DNA of 64,000 bases from Pseudomonas panipatensis (lineage in GTDB: Bacteria > Pseudomonadota > Gammaproteobacteria > Pseudomonadales > Pseudomonadaceae), in NCBI RefSeq assembly GCF_900099785.1, contig NZ_FNDS01000001.1:558001-622000 (forward strand), written 5' to 3'. The notes under the pieces are model-generated. The model had not been told where the DNA came from. It was given only the letters and a program-made list of their open reading frames with translations, and searched no databases. A program made the translations under genes and the position numbers. Below, piece after piece: positions 17,779-34,351 of the stretch. Within the stretch, counting starts at the first letter, position 1. Every line of letters begins with the position of its first letter.

Positions 17779-18231
17779 GGATCCATCTCCTTGGGGCCGT
17801 TGGGCTTCTTTTTCTTCTTCTGCCGGATTGCGCGGCGCGGCAACCGGCCTGGCGGACTCTAACGCGCGTCCGGGGGCTTTGGCCAGTTGCCGGCGGAACG
17901 GCCGTTCCATCGGCCGGTACCTGGCCCATGCTTTTGCTGAATGGCGGGAAAATCCCCTGCTGAATAGAGCGAGCCAGAGGCATTTCGCCGGCTTTCCCGC
18001 AGCCGCCTGCCGATTGACAAGCCAGCGCTTTTCCGTGAAGGTGTGCACACCCGAATCAAACGGGCGTATGAATCGAGCGTTTGCTAGTCACACAGACTCG
18101 AACATGTCGCCCCGGCTATCGCACCGGCGGGTGTGCCGCAGGCTTTGGGACTATGCTCGGCGACTGCAGAGCGTCCCGATACACGGCGACCGGTGCGTGA
18201 GTTCAAGCTTCCCTAGCGTGGAGATCAGTTG
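17779..18231. other. 453-base intergenic region upstream of fadB
   Basis: No gene is supported here. It must contain the promoters of fadBA and of the divergent periplasmic-protein gene. I could not assign a convincing sigma-70 promoter. The notable signals are the separated PsrA-like half-sites at 18057-18083 and the GTGGAG ribosome site just before fadB. Confidence 0.5.
18057..18083. promoter_or_regulatory. Widely spaced PsrA-like half-sites upstream of fadBA
   Basis: CAAAC (18057-18061) and GTTTG (18079-18083) are the two half-sites of the PsrA box but are separated by 17 bases instead of 2-4. fadBA5 is a known PsrA target in P. aeruginosa, so a site is expected here, but the spacing argues against a standard operator. 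Confidence 0.25.
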
Positions 18232-20379
<2,148 letters not shown>

Positions 20380-20394
20380 GTGCGCAACGAATAG

Positions 20395-21585
<1,191 letters not shown>

Positions 21586-21617
21586 GGCGGTCCCGTCTAA
21601 GCTATCGAAGATGGACG

Positions 21618-21649
21618 AGCCGGGGCCTTGTGCCCCGGCTTTCGTTTTT
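21618..21649 (+). terminator. Rho-independent terminator of fadBA
   Basis: AGCCGGGGC (618-626 of this kb) pairs perfectly with GCCCCGGCT (632-640) around a 5-base loop and is followed by TTCGTTTTT. Confidence 0.9.
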
Positions 21650-21726
21650 CCGTGCGCCATGGGATTGCCTGTGGCGCCCGGGCCCTGGAGAATCGCGGCT
21701 TTTTTGCAGGCCGAGGGAGAGCTGAG

Positions 21727-21984
21727 ATGCCATTGCAGACAGGGCTTTATCGTCATTACAAGGGCCAGCAGTACCGCGTCGTCGGTGTGGCGCGGCATTC
21801 GGAAAGCGACGAACCGCTGGTCATCTACCAGGCGCTTTACGGCGAATTCGGGCTCTGGGCGCGTCCCTTGAGCATGTTCACCGAAGCGGTCGAGGTGGAC
21901 GGAGAGCTGGTTCCACGCTTTGCTCTGATAACCCCAGAAAATGATCCACTGAAGTTGGTAGAGGCCAGCTCCAGCAAATCCTGA
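21727..21984 (+). CDS. DUF1653-family small protein
   Basis: An 85-residue cytosolic protein with the DUF1653 pattern: GLYRHYKGQQYRVVGVARHSESDEPLVIYQALYG, then LWARPLSMF and the FTEAVEVDGE segment. These small beta-rich proteins are widespread and of unknown function. It lies between the fadBA terminator and the topA promoter, so it is probably a separate short transcript (PA3012 position in PAO1, from memory). Confidence 0.8.
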   Translation: MPLQTGLYRHYKGQQYRVVGVARHSESDEPLVIYQALYGEFGLWARPLSMFTEAVEVDGELVPRFALITPENDPLKLVEASSSKS

Positions 21985-21986
21985 GC

Positions 21987-22014
21987 TTGACCTTGGGCGG
22001 ACCGCCACTATATA
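21987..22014 (+). promoter_or_regulatory. Predicted sigma-70 promoter of topA
   Basis: TTGACC (21987-21992) and TATATA (22009-22014) are separated by 16 bases, about 70 bases before the topA ATG. The -10 lies inside an alternating TA run in a GC-rich context, with a GC-rich spacer, features expected of a supercoiling-sensitive promoter. Confidence 0.55.
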
Positions 22015-22080
22015 TAGCGGTGCCGTTCCGGGCGCCTCCCTCCTTATATTCATCTTTTCGACGCAGGAATCTTCCGATCC

Positions 22081-24690
22081 ATGGGTAAATCGCTGGTCAT
22101 CGTGGAATCACCGGCCAAGGCCAAGACCATCAACAAGTACCTGGGCAACCAGTACGTGGTGAAGTCGAGCATCGGCCATATCCGCGACCTGCCCACCAGC
22201 GGATCGTCGAGTGCCAAGGAACCGGCAGCCGCCAAGAGTCGCAAGACTGCCGCGGAAGCGCCGGCGCTGTCGCCCAAGGAGAAGGCCAAGAAGCAGCTCT
22301 TCACGCGCATGGGCGTCGATCCGGAACACGGCTGGAAAGCCAAGTACGAGATCCTGCCCGGCAAGGAAAAGGTCATCGAGGAACTGCGCCGCCTGGCCAA
22401 GGACGCCGACACCATCTATCTCGCAACCGACTTGGACCGCGAAGGGGAAGCCATTGCCTGGCACCTGCGCGAGGCCATCGGTGGCGATGACACCCGCTAC
22501 AAGCGCGTGGTGTTCAACGAAATCACCAAGAAGGCCATTCAGGAGGCCTTCTCTCACCCGGGCGAGCTCGATATCAACCGGGTCAATGCCCAGCAGGCGC
22601 GGCGCTTCCTCGATCGCGTAGTGGGCTACATGGTTTCCCCGCTGCTGTGGCAGAAGATCGCTCGCGGCCTGTCCGCGGGGCGTGTGCAGTCGGTAGCGGT
22701 GAAACTGGTCGTGGAGCGCGAGCGTGAAATTCGCGCCTTCGTTCCGGAAGAATACTGGGAGGTGCACGCCGATCTGGGCACGCCCAAGGGCGAAAAGGCG
22801 CGCTTCGAGGTCGTCCGTGAAAAGGGTGAGGCCTTCAAGCCGCTGAACGAAGCCCAGGCCATGGCCGCGCTGGAGAAGCTGAAAGCGTCCGCCTACACGG
22901 TGGCCAAGCGCGAAGACAAGCCGACGTCGAGCCGTCCTAACGCGCCTTTCATCACTTCTACGCTGCAGCAGGCCGCGAGCAACCGCCTCGGTTTCGGCGT
23001 GAAGAAGACCATGATGATGGCCCAGCGTCTGTATGAAGCTGGCTATATCACCTATATGCGTACCGACTCGACCAACCTGTCGGCCGACGCCATCGACATG
23101 GTGCGCGGCTTCATCGACAGCGAGTTCGGCAAGAAATACCTGCCGGCCAAGCCGAATTTCTATTCGAGCAAGGAAGGCGCCCAGGAGGCGCACGAGGCGA
23201 TCCGCCCGTCCGATGTCAACCTGAAGCCCACTCAGTTGTCCGGCATGGAGCGCGATGCCGAGCGCCTCTACGACCTGATCTGGCGTCAGTTCGTCGCCTG
23301 CCAGATGCCGCCGGCCGAGTACCTGTCGACCACCGTCAGCGTCGCCGCCGGTGACTTCGAGCTGCGCGCCAAGGGCCGCATCCTCAAGTTCGATGGCTAC
23401 ACCAAGGTGCTGCCGCAGCAGAGCAAGCCGGGCGAGGACGATGTCCTGCCGGATATGGCCCAGGGCGAGCTGCTCAAGCTGCTCACGCTCGATCCCAGCC
23501 AGCACTTCACCAAACCGCCGGCGCGATACTCCGAAGCCAGCCTGGTCAAGGAGCTGGAAAAGCGCGGCATCGGTCGCCCGTCCACCTATGCGGCGATCAT
23601 CTCGACCATCCAGGAGCGTGGCTACGTCACCACCCACAACCGGCGCTTCTATGCCGAGAAGATGGGCGACATCGTCACCGACCGCCTCAACGAGAGCTTC
23701 TCCAACCTGATGGACTACGGCTTCACCGCCGGCATGGAGGAGAATCTCGACGATGTGGCGCAGGGCGAGCGCGACTGGAAACACCTGCTGGACGAGTTCT
23801 ATGGCGACTTCAAGAAAAAGCTCGAAGTAGCCGAGGTCAGCGAGAAGGGGATGCGCGCTAACCAGCCGACCCCGACCAATATTCCCTGCCGCGATTGTGG
23901 TCGGCCGATGATGATCCGCACGGCCTCCACCGGGGTGTTCCTCGGTTGTTCCGGCTACAGCCTGCCGCCGAAAGAGCGCTGCAAGGCCACCGTCAACCTG
24001 ATTCCGGGCGACGAGATCGCCGCGGATGACGAGGGTGAGTCGGAGTCCCGCGTGCTGCGTGGCAAGCACCGCTGCCCGATCTGCAGCACGGCGATGGACG
24101 CCTACCTGCTGGATGAGACGCACAAGCTGCACATTTGCGGCAACAACCCGGACTGCCTGGGGTACGAGATCGAGGAAGGTCAGTACCGCATCAAAGGCTA
24201 TGAAGGTCCGAGCCTGGAATGCGACAAGTGCGGCAGCCAGATGCAGCTCAAGACCGGCCGTTTCGGTAAGTTCTTCGGTTGCACCAATGCCAGCTGCAAG
24301 AACACCCGCAAATTGCTGAAGAATGGCGAGCCGGCCCCGCCGAAGATGGACGCCATTCGCATGCCCGAACTGAAGTGCGAAAAGGTCGACGACGTCTATG
24401 TGCTGCGTGACGGCGCCTCCGGCCTGTTCCTCGCCGCCAGCCAGTTCCCGAAGAATCGCGAGACTCGCGCGCCGCTGGTTGGCGAGTTGATTCCGCACAA
24501 GGATGAACTGGATCCCAAGTACCACTTCCTGCTCTTGGCGCCGCAGAAGGACCCGGATGGCCGCCCGGCGGTGATCCGCTTTAGCCGCAAGACCAAGGAG
24601 CAGTACGTGCAGTCCGAAGTCGATGGCAAGCCCACCGGCTGGCGTGCGTTCTTCGACGGCGGCAAGTGGAAGGTCGAAGACAAGCGCTGA
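22081..24690 (+). CDS. topA: DNA topoisomerase I (type IA)
   Basis: An 869-residue enzyme that relaxes negative supercoils by single-strand cleavage. The Toprim domain starts at residue 3 ([18 protein letters not shown]), with the metal-binding [12 protein letters not shown]. The catalytic tyrosine is Y325 in YMRTDSTN. The C-terminal part holds three tetracysteine zinc-ribbon modules, beginning near [15 protein letters not shown] and CDKCGSQM, followed by a basic zinc-less tail. Length fits Pseudomonas TopA. An Ala/Lys-rich insertion around residues 40-75 is usual in this genus. Confidence 0.97.
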   Translation: MGKSLVIVESPAKAKTINKYLGNQYVVKSSIGHIRDLPTSGSSSAKEPAAAKSRKTAAEAPALSPKEKAKKQLFTRMGVDPEHGWKAKYEILPGKEKVIEELRRLAKDADTIYLATDLDREGEAIAWHLREAIGGDDTRYKRVVFNEITKKAIQEAFSHPGELDINRVNAQQARRFLDRVVGYMVSPLLWQKIARGLSAGRVQSVAVKLVVEREREIRAFVPEEYWEVHADLGTPKGEKARFEVVREKGEAFKPLNEAQAMAALEKLKASAYTVAKREDKPTSSRPNAPFITSTLQQAASNRLGFGVKKTMMMAQRLYEAGYITYMRTDSTNLSADAIDMVRGFIDSEFGKKYLPAKPNFYSSKEGAQEAHEAIRPSDVNLKPTQLSGMERDAERLYDLIWRQFVACQMPPAEYLSTTVSVAAGDFELRAKGRILKFDGYTKVLPQQSKPGEDDVLPDMAQGELLKLLTLDPSQHFTKPPARYSEASLVKELEKRGIGRPSTYAAIISTIQERGYVTTHNRRFYAEKMGDIVTDRLNESFSNLMDYGFTAGMEENLDDVAQGERDWKHLLDEFYGDFKKKLEVAEVSEKGMRANQPTPTNIPCRDCGRPMMIRTASTGVFLGCSGYSLPPKERCKATVNLIPGDEIAADDEGESESRVLRGKHRCPICSTAMDAYLLDETHKLHICGNNPDCLGYEIEEGQYRIKGYEGPSLECDKCGSQMQLKTGRFGKFFGCTNASCKNTRKLLKNGEPAPPKMDAIRMPELKCEKVDDVYVLRDGASGLFLAASQFPKNRETRAPLVGELIPHKDELDPKYHFLLLAPQKDPDGRPAVIRFSRKTKEQYVQSEVDGKPTGWRAFFDGGKWKVEDKR

Positions 24691-24696
24691 TGTATG

Positions 24697-24721
24697 GCGC
24701 GCCCCGCCTGGCGGGGCGCGC
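24697..24721 (+). terminator. Very stable GC hairpin directly after topA
   Basis: GCGCGCCCCGC (24697-24707) and its perfect complement (24711-24721) flank a 3-base loop, 6 bases after the topA stop. No T-run follows, so termination strength is uncertain. Confidence 0.5.
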
Positions 24722-24755
24722 ATATACTGCCGAATGACCGCAGGAGGGCGCGCCC

Positions 24756-25277
24756 ATGGCTCAAGAACTCTATACCCGCACCAATCAGAAGCTGTACTTC
24801 GCTGGCTTGGCTCTGGAGGCCTGGCGCAATGCCGAATCCGGCCGCGCGATGAATGCCCAGGCGTTGATCCAGGCAGAGCGAGAAGCAGCGCTTTTCCATC
24901 TGTACGGCGCTGTGTTGGGCGTTGCCCATGAAATCGCCGGCTATTATCGGCTACCGCAAGCCGCCGCCCCGCGCGTCGAGCTGCTGCTGAATGCCGAGGT
25001 GCTGGCCGCCGCGCCAAGCCCTGAGCTGGCTGAACTGGTGGAGTTGGTCCAGCAGCCGGAAACCTGGTTGGCTCGTCTCCTGGCTGCCTATGCGGCGTTG
25101 TTCCAGCCGCCGAGTGAGCCGCGCAAGGTCAAGACGGACCCGACCCAGCCGTTGATCCAGGCTGTCAGCCTGGATGCCGACGAGCCGCAGCCGTTGGCCA
25201 ATGCCGAGCTGGAGGCCTGGCGCAAGTCGCTGAAGGAAATGGTCCTGCGTTTCCGTGGGGCACTGACTGAGCTGTGA
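24756..25277 (+). CDS. Conserved hypothetical protein (DUF6586-like)
   Basis: A 173-residue, mostly helical cytosolic protein. It opens with LYTRTNQKLYFAGLALEAW and contains an ALIQAEREAALFHLYGAVLG helix and a C-terminal LEAWRKSLKEMVLRFRGAL segment. No catalytic motif or signal peptide is present. It is conserved between topA and the next small gene in Pseudomonas (PA3010, from memory). Function unknown. The start at 24756 follows AGGAGGG. Confidence 0.72.
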   Translation: MAQELYTRTNQKLYFAGLALEAWRNAESGRAMNAQALIQAEREAALFHLYGAVLGVAHEIAGYYRLPQAAAPRVELLLNAEVLAAAPSPELAELVELVQQPETWLARLLAAYAALFQPPSEPRKVKTDPTQPLIQAVSLDADEPQPLANAELEAWRKSLKEMVLRFRGALTEL

Positions 25278-25283
25278 TGAGCC

Positions 25284-25306
25284 ATCCATCCTGGGCGAGG
25301 GTGGAT
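25284..25306 (+). terminator. Weak hairpin after the DUF6586-like gene
   Basis: ATCCATCC (25284-25291) pairs with GGGTGGAT (25299-25306), one G-T wobble included, around a 7-base loop. No T-run follows. Confidence 0.25.
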
Positions 25307-25378
25307 TGGGGTAGGTTGGGCTAGGGCATGGCGGCCATGACTGTTACAATGCGCGTTCTGCTGTGAGAGAACTTTGCC

Positions 25379-25615
25379 ATGCCGACCTCATTTCTGGAAA
25401 TCGTAGAGCTGCCCGACGGGCGCATCGTGCTGCGTCGCGCGGACGATGAGGAGGCGCTGGTGACCCTGGAGTTCTCCAGCGATGCCAAGGGTTTCCTGCA
25501 GGGCCAGCATATCGAGATCGCCAAGGCGATGTTCAATGTCGGTGTGCAAATGGCCGGCCGCCTCGCTGAAGGTGGCGATGTCGAGCAGGACGGCGCGCCT
25601 CGCGTCCTGCACTGA
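25379..25615 (+). CDS. Small conserved hypothetical protein
   Basis: A 78-residue acidic protein beginning MPTSFLEIVELPDGRIVLRRADDEE, with an amphipathic helix (HIEIAKAMFNVGVQMAGRL). It is compact and soluble with no known domain. It sits between the topA block and lexA-sulA as in P. aeruginosa (PA3009, from memory). It converges with sulA, with 12 bases between the stops. Function unknown. Confidence 0.72.
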   Translation: MPTSFLEIVELPDGRIVLRRADDEEALVTLEFSSDAKGFLQGQHIEIAKAMFNVGVQMAGRLAEGGDVEQDGAPRVLH

Positions 25616-25627
25616 TTTCACGTCCCT

Positions 25628-26101
25628 TTATCCCAAGCGAATATTGAGACTCTGCGCCTGTCCGACGACAGCGGCGCGGGATAGTTGCGCGCGGGCGCTG
25701 CCGCTGAGTGCCGGTAGCCAACTCACGACGGTGTGGCTGTGCCCCATGCGCAACGCTTCGCAGGCCAGGCTCAGGGCCGCCGCCTGATCGCGGGCCGGCA
25801 GCAGCAGGATGCGCTCGCGATTCATTCCTGCTTTGCGCAGCCAGTCAGGCGTCAGGCTGCCAGGCGGGGCGATCAAGGTCAGCCAGCGGGCGTCTTGCTC
25901 TTCGCTGAGTTCGCGCAGAATGGGTGCCAGCAAGGTCAGGCAGTTTCCAGGGAGACCGCGTAGCGAGATTTCGCTGAACGCCTGCTCTTCGAGGCGATCC
26001 GGTTCTACCAGAGGCATCAGCAGTGGCTCGCTGGCGTTGGCCCAGAGCGCTTCCTGAAAGAGGGGCAGTTGGGCGATGTTCAGCGGCTGGGGGTACTGCA
26101 T
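25628..26101 (-). CDS. sulA: SOS cell-division inhibitor SulA
   Basis: A 157-residue RecA-fold-like protein. It has the SulA segments TLLAPILRELSEEQDARWLTLIAPP, LRKAGMNRERILLLPARD and MGHSHTVVSWLPALSGSARAQLSRA. SulA binds FtsZ and blocks Z-ring assembly during DNA damage. It starts 11 bases after the lexA stop on the same strand and has no LexA box of its own, so it is expressed as lexA-sulA from the SOS promoter upstream of lexA. Confidence 0.9.
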   Translation of the reverse strand: MQYPQPLNIAQLPLFQEALWANASEPLLMPLVEPDRLEEQAFSEISLRGLPGNCLTLLAPILRELSEEQDARWLTLIAPPGSLTPDWLRKAGMNRERILLLPARDQAAALSLACEALRMGHSHTVVSWLPALSGSARAQLSRAAVVGQAQSLNIRLG

Positions 26102-26112
26102 GGTGCCTCCTG

Positions 26113-26727
26113 TTAGCGGCGGATGACGCCGACGCTCAAGCCTTCGATGATCAGTTCCTGCTCTTCGAGATCGACTTCGATCGGCGCGAATTCCGGGTTT
26201 TCGGCGATCAGCCAGACCTTGCTGCCTTCGCGCTTGAAGCGTTTCACCGTGACCTCCTCGCCGAGACGGGCGACCACGATCTGGCCGTTGCGCGCTTCGC
26301 GGGTGACATGCACGGCGAGCAGGTCGCCATCGAAGATGCCGACATCCTTCATGCTCATGCCGCGCACGCGCAGCAGATAATCGGCGCGTGGGTTGAAGAA
26401 GGCTGGATTGATGCGGCAGGCGTCTTCGACGTTCTGTTCCGCGAGAATCGGGGCGCCTGCCGCGACACGGCCGATGATCGGCAGTTCATCGTCGTTGGCG
26501 GCGGTGTTGGGTTCAAAGCCGGGGATGCGAATGCCGCGCGAGGCGCCTGGCGTCATTTCGATCGCCCCTTTGCGGGCCAGAGCCTTGAGGTGTTCCTCGG
26601 CAGCATTGGGCGACTTGAAGCCCAGTTCCTGGGCGATTTCGGCGCGGGTCGGCGGGTAACCGTTGTCTTCCAGGCAACGCTTGATGAAGGCGAGGATCTC
26701 GGCTTGGCGCGGCGTCAGCTTCTGCAT
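26113..26727 (-). CDS. lexA: LexA repressor
   Basis: A 204-residue SOS repressor and self-cleaving protease. The winged helix covers residues 1-70 ([13 protein letters not shown], then [25 protein letters not shown]). The cleavage site is A90-G91 in [12 protein letters not shown] and the catalytic dyad is S125 (RGMSMKD) and K162. These are the known P. aeruginosa positions. RecA filaments on single-stranded DNA stimulate cleavage. The start at 26727 is fixed by the exact family length; a longer in-frame ORF reads through the LexA boxes. Two operators lie within 45 bases upstream, giving autorepression. Confidence 0.98.
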   Translation of the reverse strand: MQKLTPRQAEILAFIKRCLEDNGYPPTRAEIAQELGFKSPNAAEEHLKALARKGAIEMTPGASRGIRIPGFEPNTAANDDELPIIGRVAAGAPILAEQNVEDACRINPAFFNPRADYLLRVRGMSMKDVGIFDGDLLAVHVTREARNGQIVVARLGEEVTVKRFKREGSKVWLIAENPEFAPIEVDLEEQELIIEGLSVGVIRR

Positions 26728-26736
26728 GTCCCTACT

Positions 26737-26752
26737 CTGTCTTTTTATACAG
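26737..26752. promoter_or_regulatory. LexA box 1
   Basis: CTGTCTTTTTATACAG matches the CTG-N10-CAG SOS operator with an AT-rich centre, 10 bases before the lexA start. Confidence 0.92.
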
Positions 26753-26755
26753 TTG

Positions 26756-26771
26756 CTGGGATTATATACAG
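26756..26771. promoter_or_regulatory. LexA box 2
   Basis: CTGGGATTATATACAG is a second CTG-N10-CAG operator. The two boxes are offset by 19 bases, as at other doubly controlled lexA promoters. Confidence 0.9.
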
Positions 26772-26926
26772 TGCCTTGGCGCTGGCAACGAATTATTTCG
26801 CCGGGGCGAATTGCAGGAGGCTGATGTAACCTGAAGGACCTGGCAGGCGTCTTGCTGGTATCGTTCGTCGCATTGCCCGAGTTTCTGCAACAATTCTCCC
26901 CGCGTTGCTTGACAATGGCTTGCAGT

Positions 26927-26940
26927 GAAACGTAAGTTTC
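26927..26940. promoter_or_regulatory. PsrA operator 1
   Basis: GAAACGTAAGTTTC matches the PsrA consensus (G/C)AAAC-N2-4-GTTT(G/C) exactly with a 4-base spacer, about 30 bases before psrA. Confidence 0.85.
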
Positions 26941-26953
26941 AAACAAGTGTTTG
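26940..26953. promoter_or_regulatory. PsrA operator 2
   Basis: CAAACAAGTGTTTG is a second exact match to the PsrA consensus, sharing base 26940 with operator 1, so the centres are 13 bases apart. Confidence 0.82.
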
Positions 26954-26969
26954 TCAGGTAAGAGTGCCC

Positions 26970-27677
26970 ATGGCCCAGTCGGAAACCGTTGAACGCATCC
27001 TCGATGCTGCGGAGCAGTTGTTCGCGGAAAAAGGCTTCGCCGAAACCTCGTTGCGTCTGATCACCAGCAAAGCCGGGGTCAATCTGGCGGCGGTGAACTA
27101 CCACTTCGGCTCGAAAAAGGCGCTGATCCAGGCGGTCTTCTCGCGCTTTCTCGGGCCGTTCTGCGCCAGTCTGGAAAAAGAGTTGGATCGTCGTCAGGCC
27201 AAGCCCGACGCACCGCGCCCAACCCTGGAAGAGCTGCTCGAATTGCTGGTGGTGCAGGCGATGGCGGTGAAACCGCGTAGCGGCAACGATCTGTCGATCT
27301 TCATGCGTCTGCTCGGCCTGGCCTTCAGTCAGAGTCAGGGACACCTGCGCAAGTATCTGGAAGAGGTCTACGGCAAGGTCTTCCGTCGTTACATGCAGTT
27401 GGTCAACGAAGCGGCGCCGCGTCTTCCCCCCATCGAGTTGTTCTGGCGTGTGCATTTCATGCTGGGTGCCGCTGCGTTCAGTATGTCCGGGATCAAGGCG
27501 CTGCGCGCGATGGCGGAGAACGACTTCGGCGTCAGTACCTCCATCGAGCAAGTGATGCGCCTGATGGTGCCGTTCCTCGCTGCGGGCATGCGCGCCGACA
27601 GCGGTGTCAGCGATCCATCCCTGGCCGGCGCCCAGCTCAAGCCCCGCAACAAATCGCCGGCGCCCGCCAAGGCTTGA
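26970..27677 (+). CDS. psrA: TetR-family regulator PsrA
   Basis: A 235-residue regulator with an N-terminal TetR helix-turn-helix ([43 protein letters not shown]) and a helical ligand domain. PsrA of Pseudomonas binds long-chain fatty acids, activates rpoS, represses fadBA5 and itself, and influences type III secretion. Two exact PsrA boxes just upstream support the assignment and autoregulation. The ATG at 26970 gives the family length; the in-frame ATG at 26925 would run through the operators. An Ala/Pro/Lys-rich C-terminal tail is present. Confidence 0.95.
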   Translation: MAQSETVERILDAAEQLFAEKGFAETSLRLITSKAGVNLAAVNYHFGSKKALIQAVFSRFLGPFCASLEKELDRRQAKPDAPRPTLEELLELLVVQAMAVKPRSGNDLSIFMRLLGLAFSQSQGHLRKYLEEVYGKVFRRYMQLVNEAAPRLPPIELFWRVHFMLGAAAFSMSGIKALRAMAENDFGVSTSIEQVMRLMVPFLAAGMRADSGVSDPSLAGAQLKPRNKSPAPAKA

Positions 27678-27720
27678 GGCCGCTGGGCGTGCCTTGGGCG
27701 ATCGGCTAAGCTAGCGGCCC

Positions 27721-28248
27721 ATGGCCGATCTGCTTGACCTGCTGCACATTTCCTTTGCCGATCAGGCGCTCTACGGTTTCGCCGGAGAGCGCCTGATGCT
27801 GCGTTGTCCCGTGTCCACCGCGCTGGCCGGCCCTGGCGAGCGCCAGGGCTCGGGATGCACGCCACGCGGCCTGCATCAGGTGCGGGCGAAGATCGGCGAC
27901 GGCTTGCCCGCCGGCGCGGTGCTTAGTGGCAGGCGCTGGACCGGTGAAGTCTGGACGCCCGAGTTACATGGGCGCTTCCCCGGTCGAGACTGGATCCTTA
28001 CCCGCATTCTCTGGCTCAGTGGCTGCGAGCCCGGCGTCAATCGCCTGGGGCCGGTGGATACCTTCCGTCGTTACATTTACCTGCACGGCACGCCTGACTG
28101 CGAACCCATGGGCATTCCGCTGTCCCACGGCTGCGTGCGCTTGCGCAACGCCGATCTGCTGGCGCTCTTTCCACGTGTACCGCTTCATTGCCGCGTGCGC
28201 CTCGACGAATCGCCCCAGCCGCTCTGGCGGACGGCGGCAATCATTTAA
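27721..28248 (+). CDS. L,D-transpeptidase (YkuD) domain protein
   Basis: A 175-residue protein with a YkuD fold. The catalytic block is a histidine in IYLHGTPDCEPMG followed by the nucleophile cysteine in LSHGCVRLRN, matching HX14-17(S/T)HGC. YkuD enzymes make or break L,D cross-links in peptidoglycan, or attach proteins to it. No signal peptide is visible at this start; a cytoplasmic role such as recycling, or a missed upstream start, is possible. It ends 9 bases before nagZ and is probably in the same operon, pointing to cell-wall recycling. Confidence 0.82.
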   Translation: MADLLDLLHISFADQALYGFAGERLMLRCPVSTALAGPGERQGSGCTPRGLHQVRAKIGDGLPAGAVLSGRRWTGEVWTPELHGRFPGRDWILTRILWLSGCEPGVNRLGPVDTFRRYIYLHGTPDCEPMGIPLSHGCVRLRNADLLALFPRVPLHCRVRLDESPQPLWRTAAII

Positions 28249-28257
28249 GGAAATCCT

Positions 28258-29256
28258 ATGCATGGCTCTCTGATGCTCGATATCGGTGGTACCTGGTTGA
28301 CCGCCGACGACCGCCACATCCTGCGCCAGCCCGAAGTGGGCGGCATGATCATCTTTGCCCGCAACATCGAAAGCCCGCGCCAGGTGCGCGAGTTGTGCGC
28401 GGCAGTACGTGCGATTCGCCCGGACCTGCTGCTGGCGGTGGACCAGGAAGGCGGGCGGGTACAGCGCTTGCGCCAGGGCTTCTTGCGGTTGCCGGCGATG
28501 CGTGCCATCGCCGATAACGCCAATGCCGAGCGTCTCGCCGAGCAGTGCGGCTGGCTGATGGCCACCGAGGTGCTGGCGGCCGGTCTGGACCTGAGCTTTG
28601 CGCCGGTGCTCGACCTCGATCACCAGCGCAGTGCGGTGGTCGGCAGCCGTGCCTTCGAGGGCGACCCGGAGCGCGCGGCGCAACTGGCCGGCGCCTTCAT
28701 TCGTGGCATGCATGGGGCAGGCATGGCCGCCACCGGCAAGCATTTCCCCGGACACGGCTGGGCCGAAGCCGACTCCCATGTGGCCATCCCCGAGGATGAG
28801 CGCAGCCTGGCGGAGATTCGCCGTACCGACCTGGTACCGTTCCAGCGTTTGGCCGGACAGCTCGATGCCCTGATGCCGGCCCATGTCATCTACCCCGAGG
28901 TCGATGCGCAGCCGGCCGGCTTCTCGCGCCGTTGGCTGCAGGACATCCTGCGCGGAGAGCTGGGCTTCGATGGGGTCATCTTCAGCGATGACCTGTCCAT
29001 GGCCGGCGCCCATGTCGTCGGTGATGCCGCCAGCCGCATTCAGGCGGCGCTCGGTGCCGGTTGCGACATGGGGCTGGTGTGCAATGACCGCGCCGCCGCC
29101 GAGTTGGCCCTGGGCGCCTTGCAGCGCCTGAAAGTCAGCCCGCCCGCACGCCTGCCGCGGATGCGCGCCAAGGCCTGGCCTGGGACTGAATACAAGCAGC
29201 TGCCGCGCTGGCAGCAGGCCGTGGCAGAACTGCGCGCGGCGCAACTGATCGACTGA
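28258..29256 (+). CDS. nagZ: Beta-N-acetylhexosaminidase NagZ
   Basis: A 332-residue cytosolic glycoside hydrolase family 3 enzyme. It removes GlcNAc from GlcNAc-1,6-anhydroMurNAc-peptides imported during wall recycling; its product is the AmpR inducer, so NagZ affects beta-lactamase expression. Visible motifs are VDQEGGRVQRL, the family signature KHFPGHGWAEADSH with the catalytic His on the flexible loop, and IFSDDLSM with the nucleophile aspartate. The start follows AAGGAAATCCT. Confidence 0.95.
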   Translation: MHGSLMLDIGGTWLTADDRHILRQPEVGGMIIFARNIESPRQVRELCAAVRAIRPDLLLAVDQEGGRVQRLRQGFLRLPAMRAIADNANAERLAEQCGWLMATEVLAAGLDLSFAPVLDLDHQRSAVVGSRAFEGDPERAAQLAGAFIRGMHGAGMAATGKHFPGHGWAEADSHVAIPEDERSLAEIRRTDLVPFQRLAGQLDALMPAHVIYPEVDAQPAGFSRRWLQDILRGELGFDGVIFSDDLSMAGAHVVGDAASRIQAALGAGCDMGLVCNDRAAAELALGALQRLKVSPPARLPRMRAKAWPGTEYKQLPRWQQAVAELRAAQLID

Positions 29257-30003
<747 letters not shown>

Positions 30004-30037
30004 GGTCGCCCGCGGAACTGACGACGGGACACGTCCA

Positions 30038-30069
30038 TGAAAAAGGCCGCATCGCTGCGGCCTTTTTCA
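30038..30069. terminator. Bidirectional terminator between the phosphorylase gene and csiV
   Basis: A perfect 14-bp stem, TGAAAAAGGCCGCA (30038-30051) with its complement (30056-30069), around TCGC. Both flanks give a T-run, so it can serve both convergent units. Confidence 0.93.
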
Positions 30070-30070
30070 T

Positions 30071-30727
30071 TTACTGCGCGGGTTCGCTCGGCGGCGGGGC
30101 GTCGAAGCCGCCATTGGCCGGCGCGGCGGGGGCTGGCTGCTGCGGTGCTTGCGCGCCGCTCGGGGCGTCCTCGTCCATGCCGGGCGGCGGCGGGCTGGCC
30201 GGTTTGGCGTTGAGCGGGCTGACCTTGATCAGCATGCCCAGGCTGGGGTGGTCGAGGTAGGCCAGGATGCCGTTCTTCAGGCGCACGTCCTGGACCATGT
30301 GCTGGCTGCTGGCGAGGAAGCCGTCGGCGCCGAACCGGTTGATCCAGAAGTCGGTCTGGGTGTCGATGAAGCGCTGCATGCTGAGGGTCAGGGTGCCTTC
30401 CACCGGGAAGTGGCCGTCCTGCTCCTTGCCTTCGTTGAGGGCGATCTTGACCGGCGTCTCGCCAATGCTCTGTTTCCAGGACTTGTGCATCAGCACGTGA
30501 TAGCCCTGGGTCTGGCGAAGTTTGTTGGCCTGGGCGTCGAGGGCGGTCGGCCAGCGGCTGTCCGGCGCCGGCGGCTGCGCGCCCTTGGCCCAGTCGTCGG
30601 GGGCCGGCTGGCTGGATTGGACGATGTCGCCGTCCTGCTGGAACAGGATGACTTCGACCTGGTAAAGGTCGTCGGCGAAGCTCGCGGGGGCGAGCAGGAC
30701 AAGCAACAGCAACAGATAGCGGAACAT
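30071..30727 (-). CDS. CsiV-family periplasmic protein
   Basis: A 218-residue exported protein; the signal peptide is MFRYLLLLLVLLAPASFA and the mature part starts DDLYQVEVILFQQ. The domain carries the QVEVILF opening, a LRQTQGYHVLMHKSW segment and LSMQRFIDT, as in the CsiV family, whose Vibrio founding member binds peptidoglycan and senses D-amino acids. The C-terminal 40 residues are Pro/Ala-rich and variable. It is 8 bases after mfd on the same strand, the usual arrangement in Pseudomonas. Confidence 0.8.
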   Translation of the reverse strand: MFRYLLLLLVLLAPASFADDLYQVEVILFQQDGDIVQSSQPAPDDWAKGAQPPAPDSRWPTALDAQANKLRQTQGYHVLMHKSWKQSIGETPVKIALNEGKEQDGHFPVEGTLTLSMQRFIDTQTDFWINRFGADGFLASSQHMVQDVRLKNGILAYLDHPSLGMLIKVSPLNAKPASPPPPGMDEDAPSGAQAPQQPAPAAPANGGFDAPPPSEPAQ

Positions 30728-30735
30728 ACTGGTCC

Positions 30736-34194
<3,459 letters not shown>

Positions 34195-34351
34195 GGGCGT
34201 AGCGGGCTCCGGTCAGGAATTTGACCGGCGGGATTGTAACTATCCGGATTGACGGCTGTCAGTCTTTGCAGCGCTGCAGATTGCCGGCGATTGCGTGCGC
34301 CGTCATAATGTAGCCCCTTTTTTCTTCTCCTACATGTGGAAGGTATTGCCC

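Noticed and set aside
22108-25017. A 969-codon open frame antisense to topA
   Set aside because: Shadow frame; topA has all catalytic motifs and the expected length on the plus strand.
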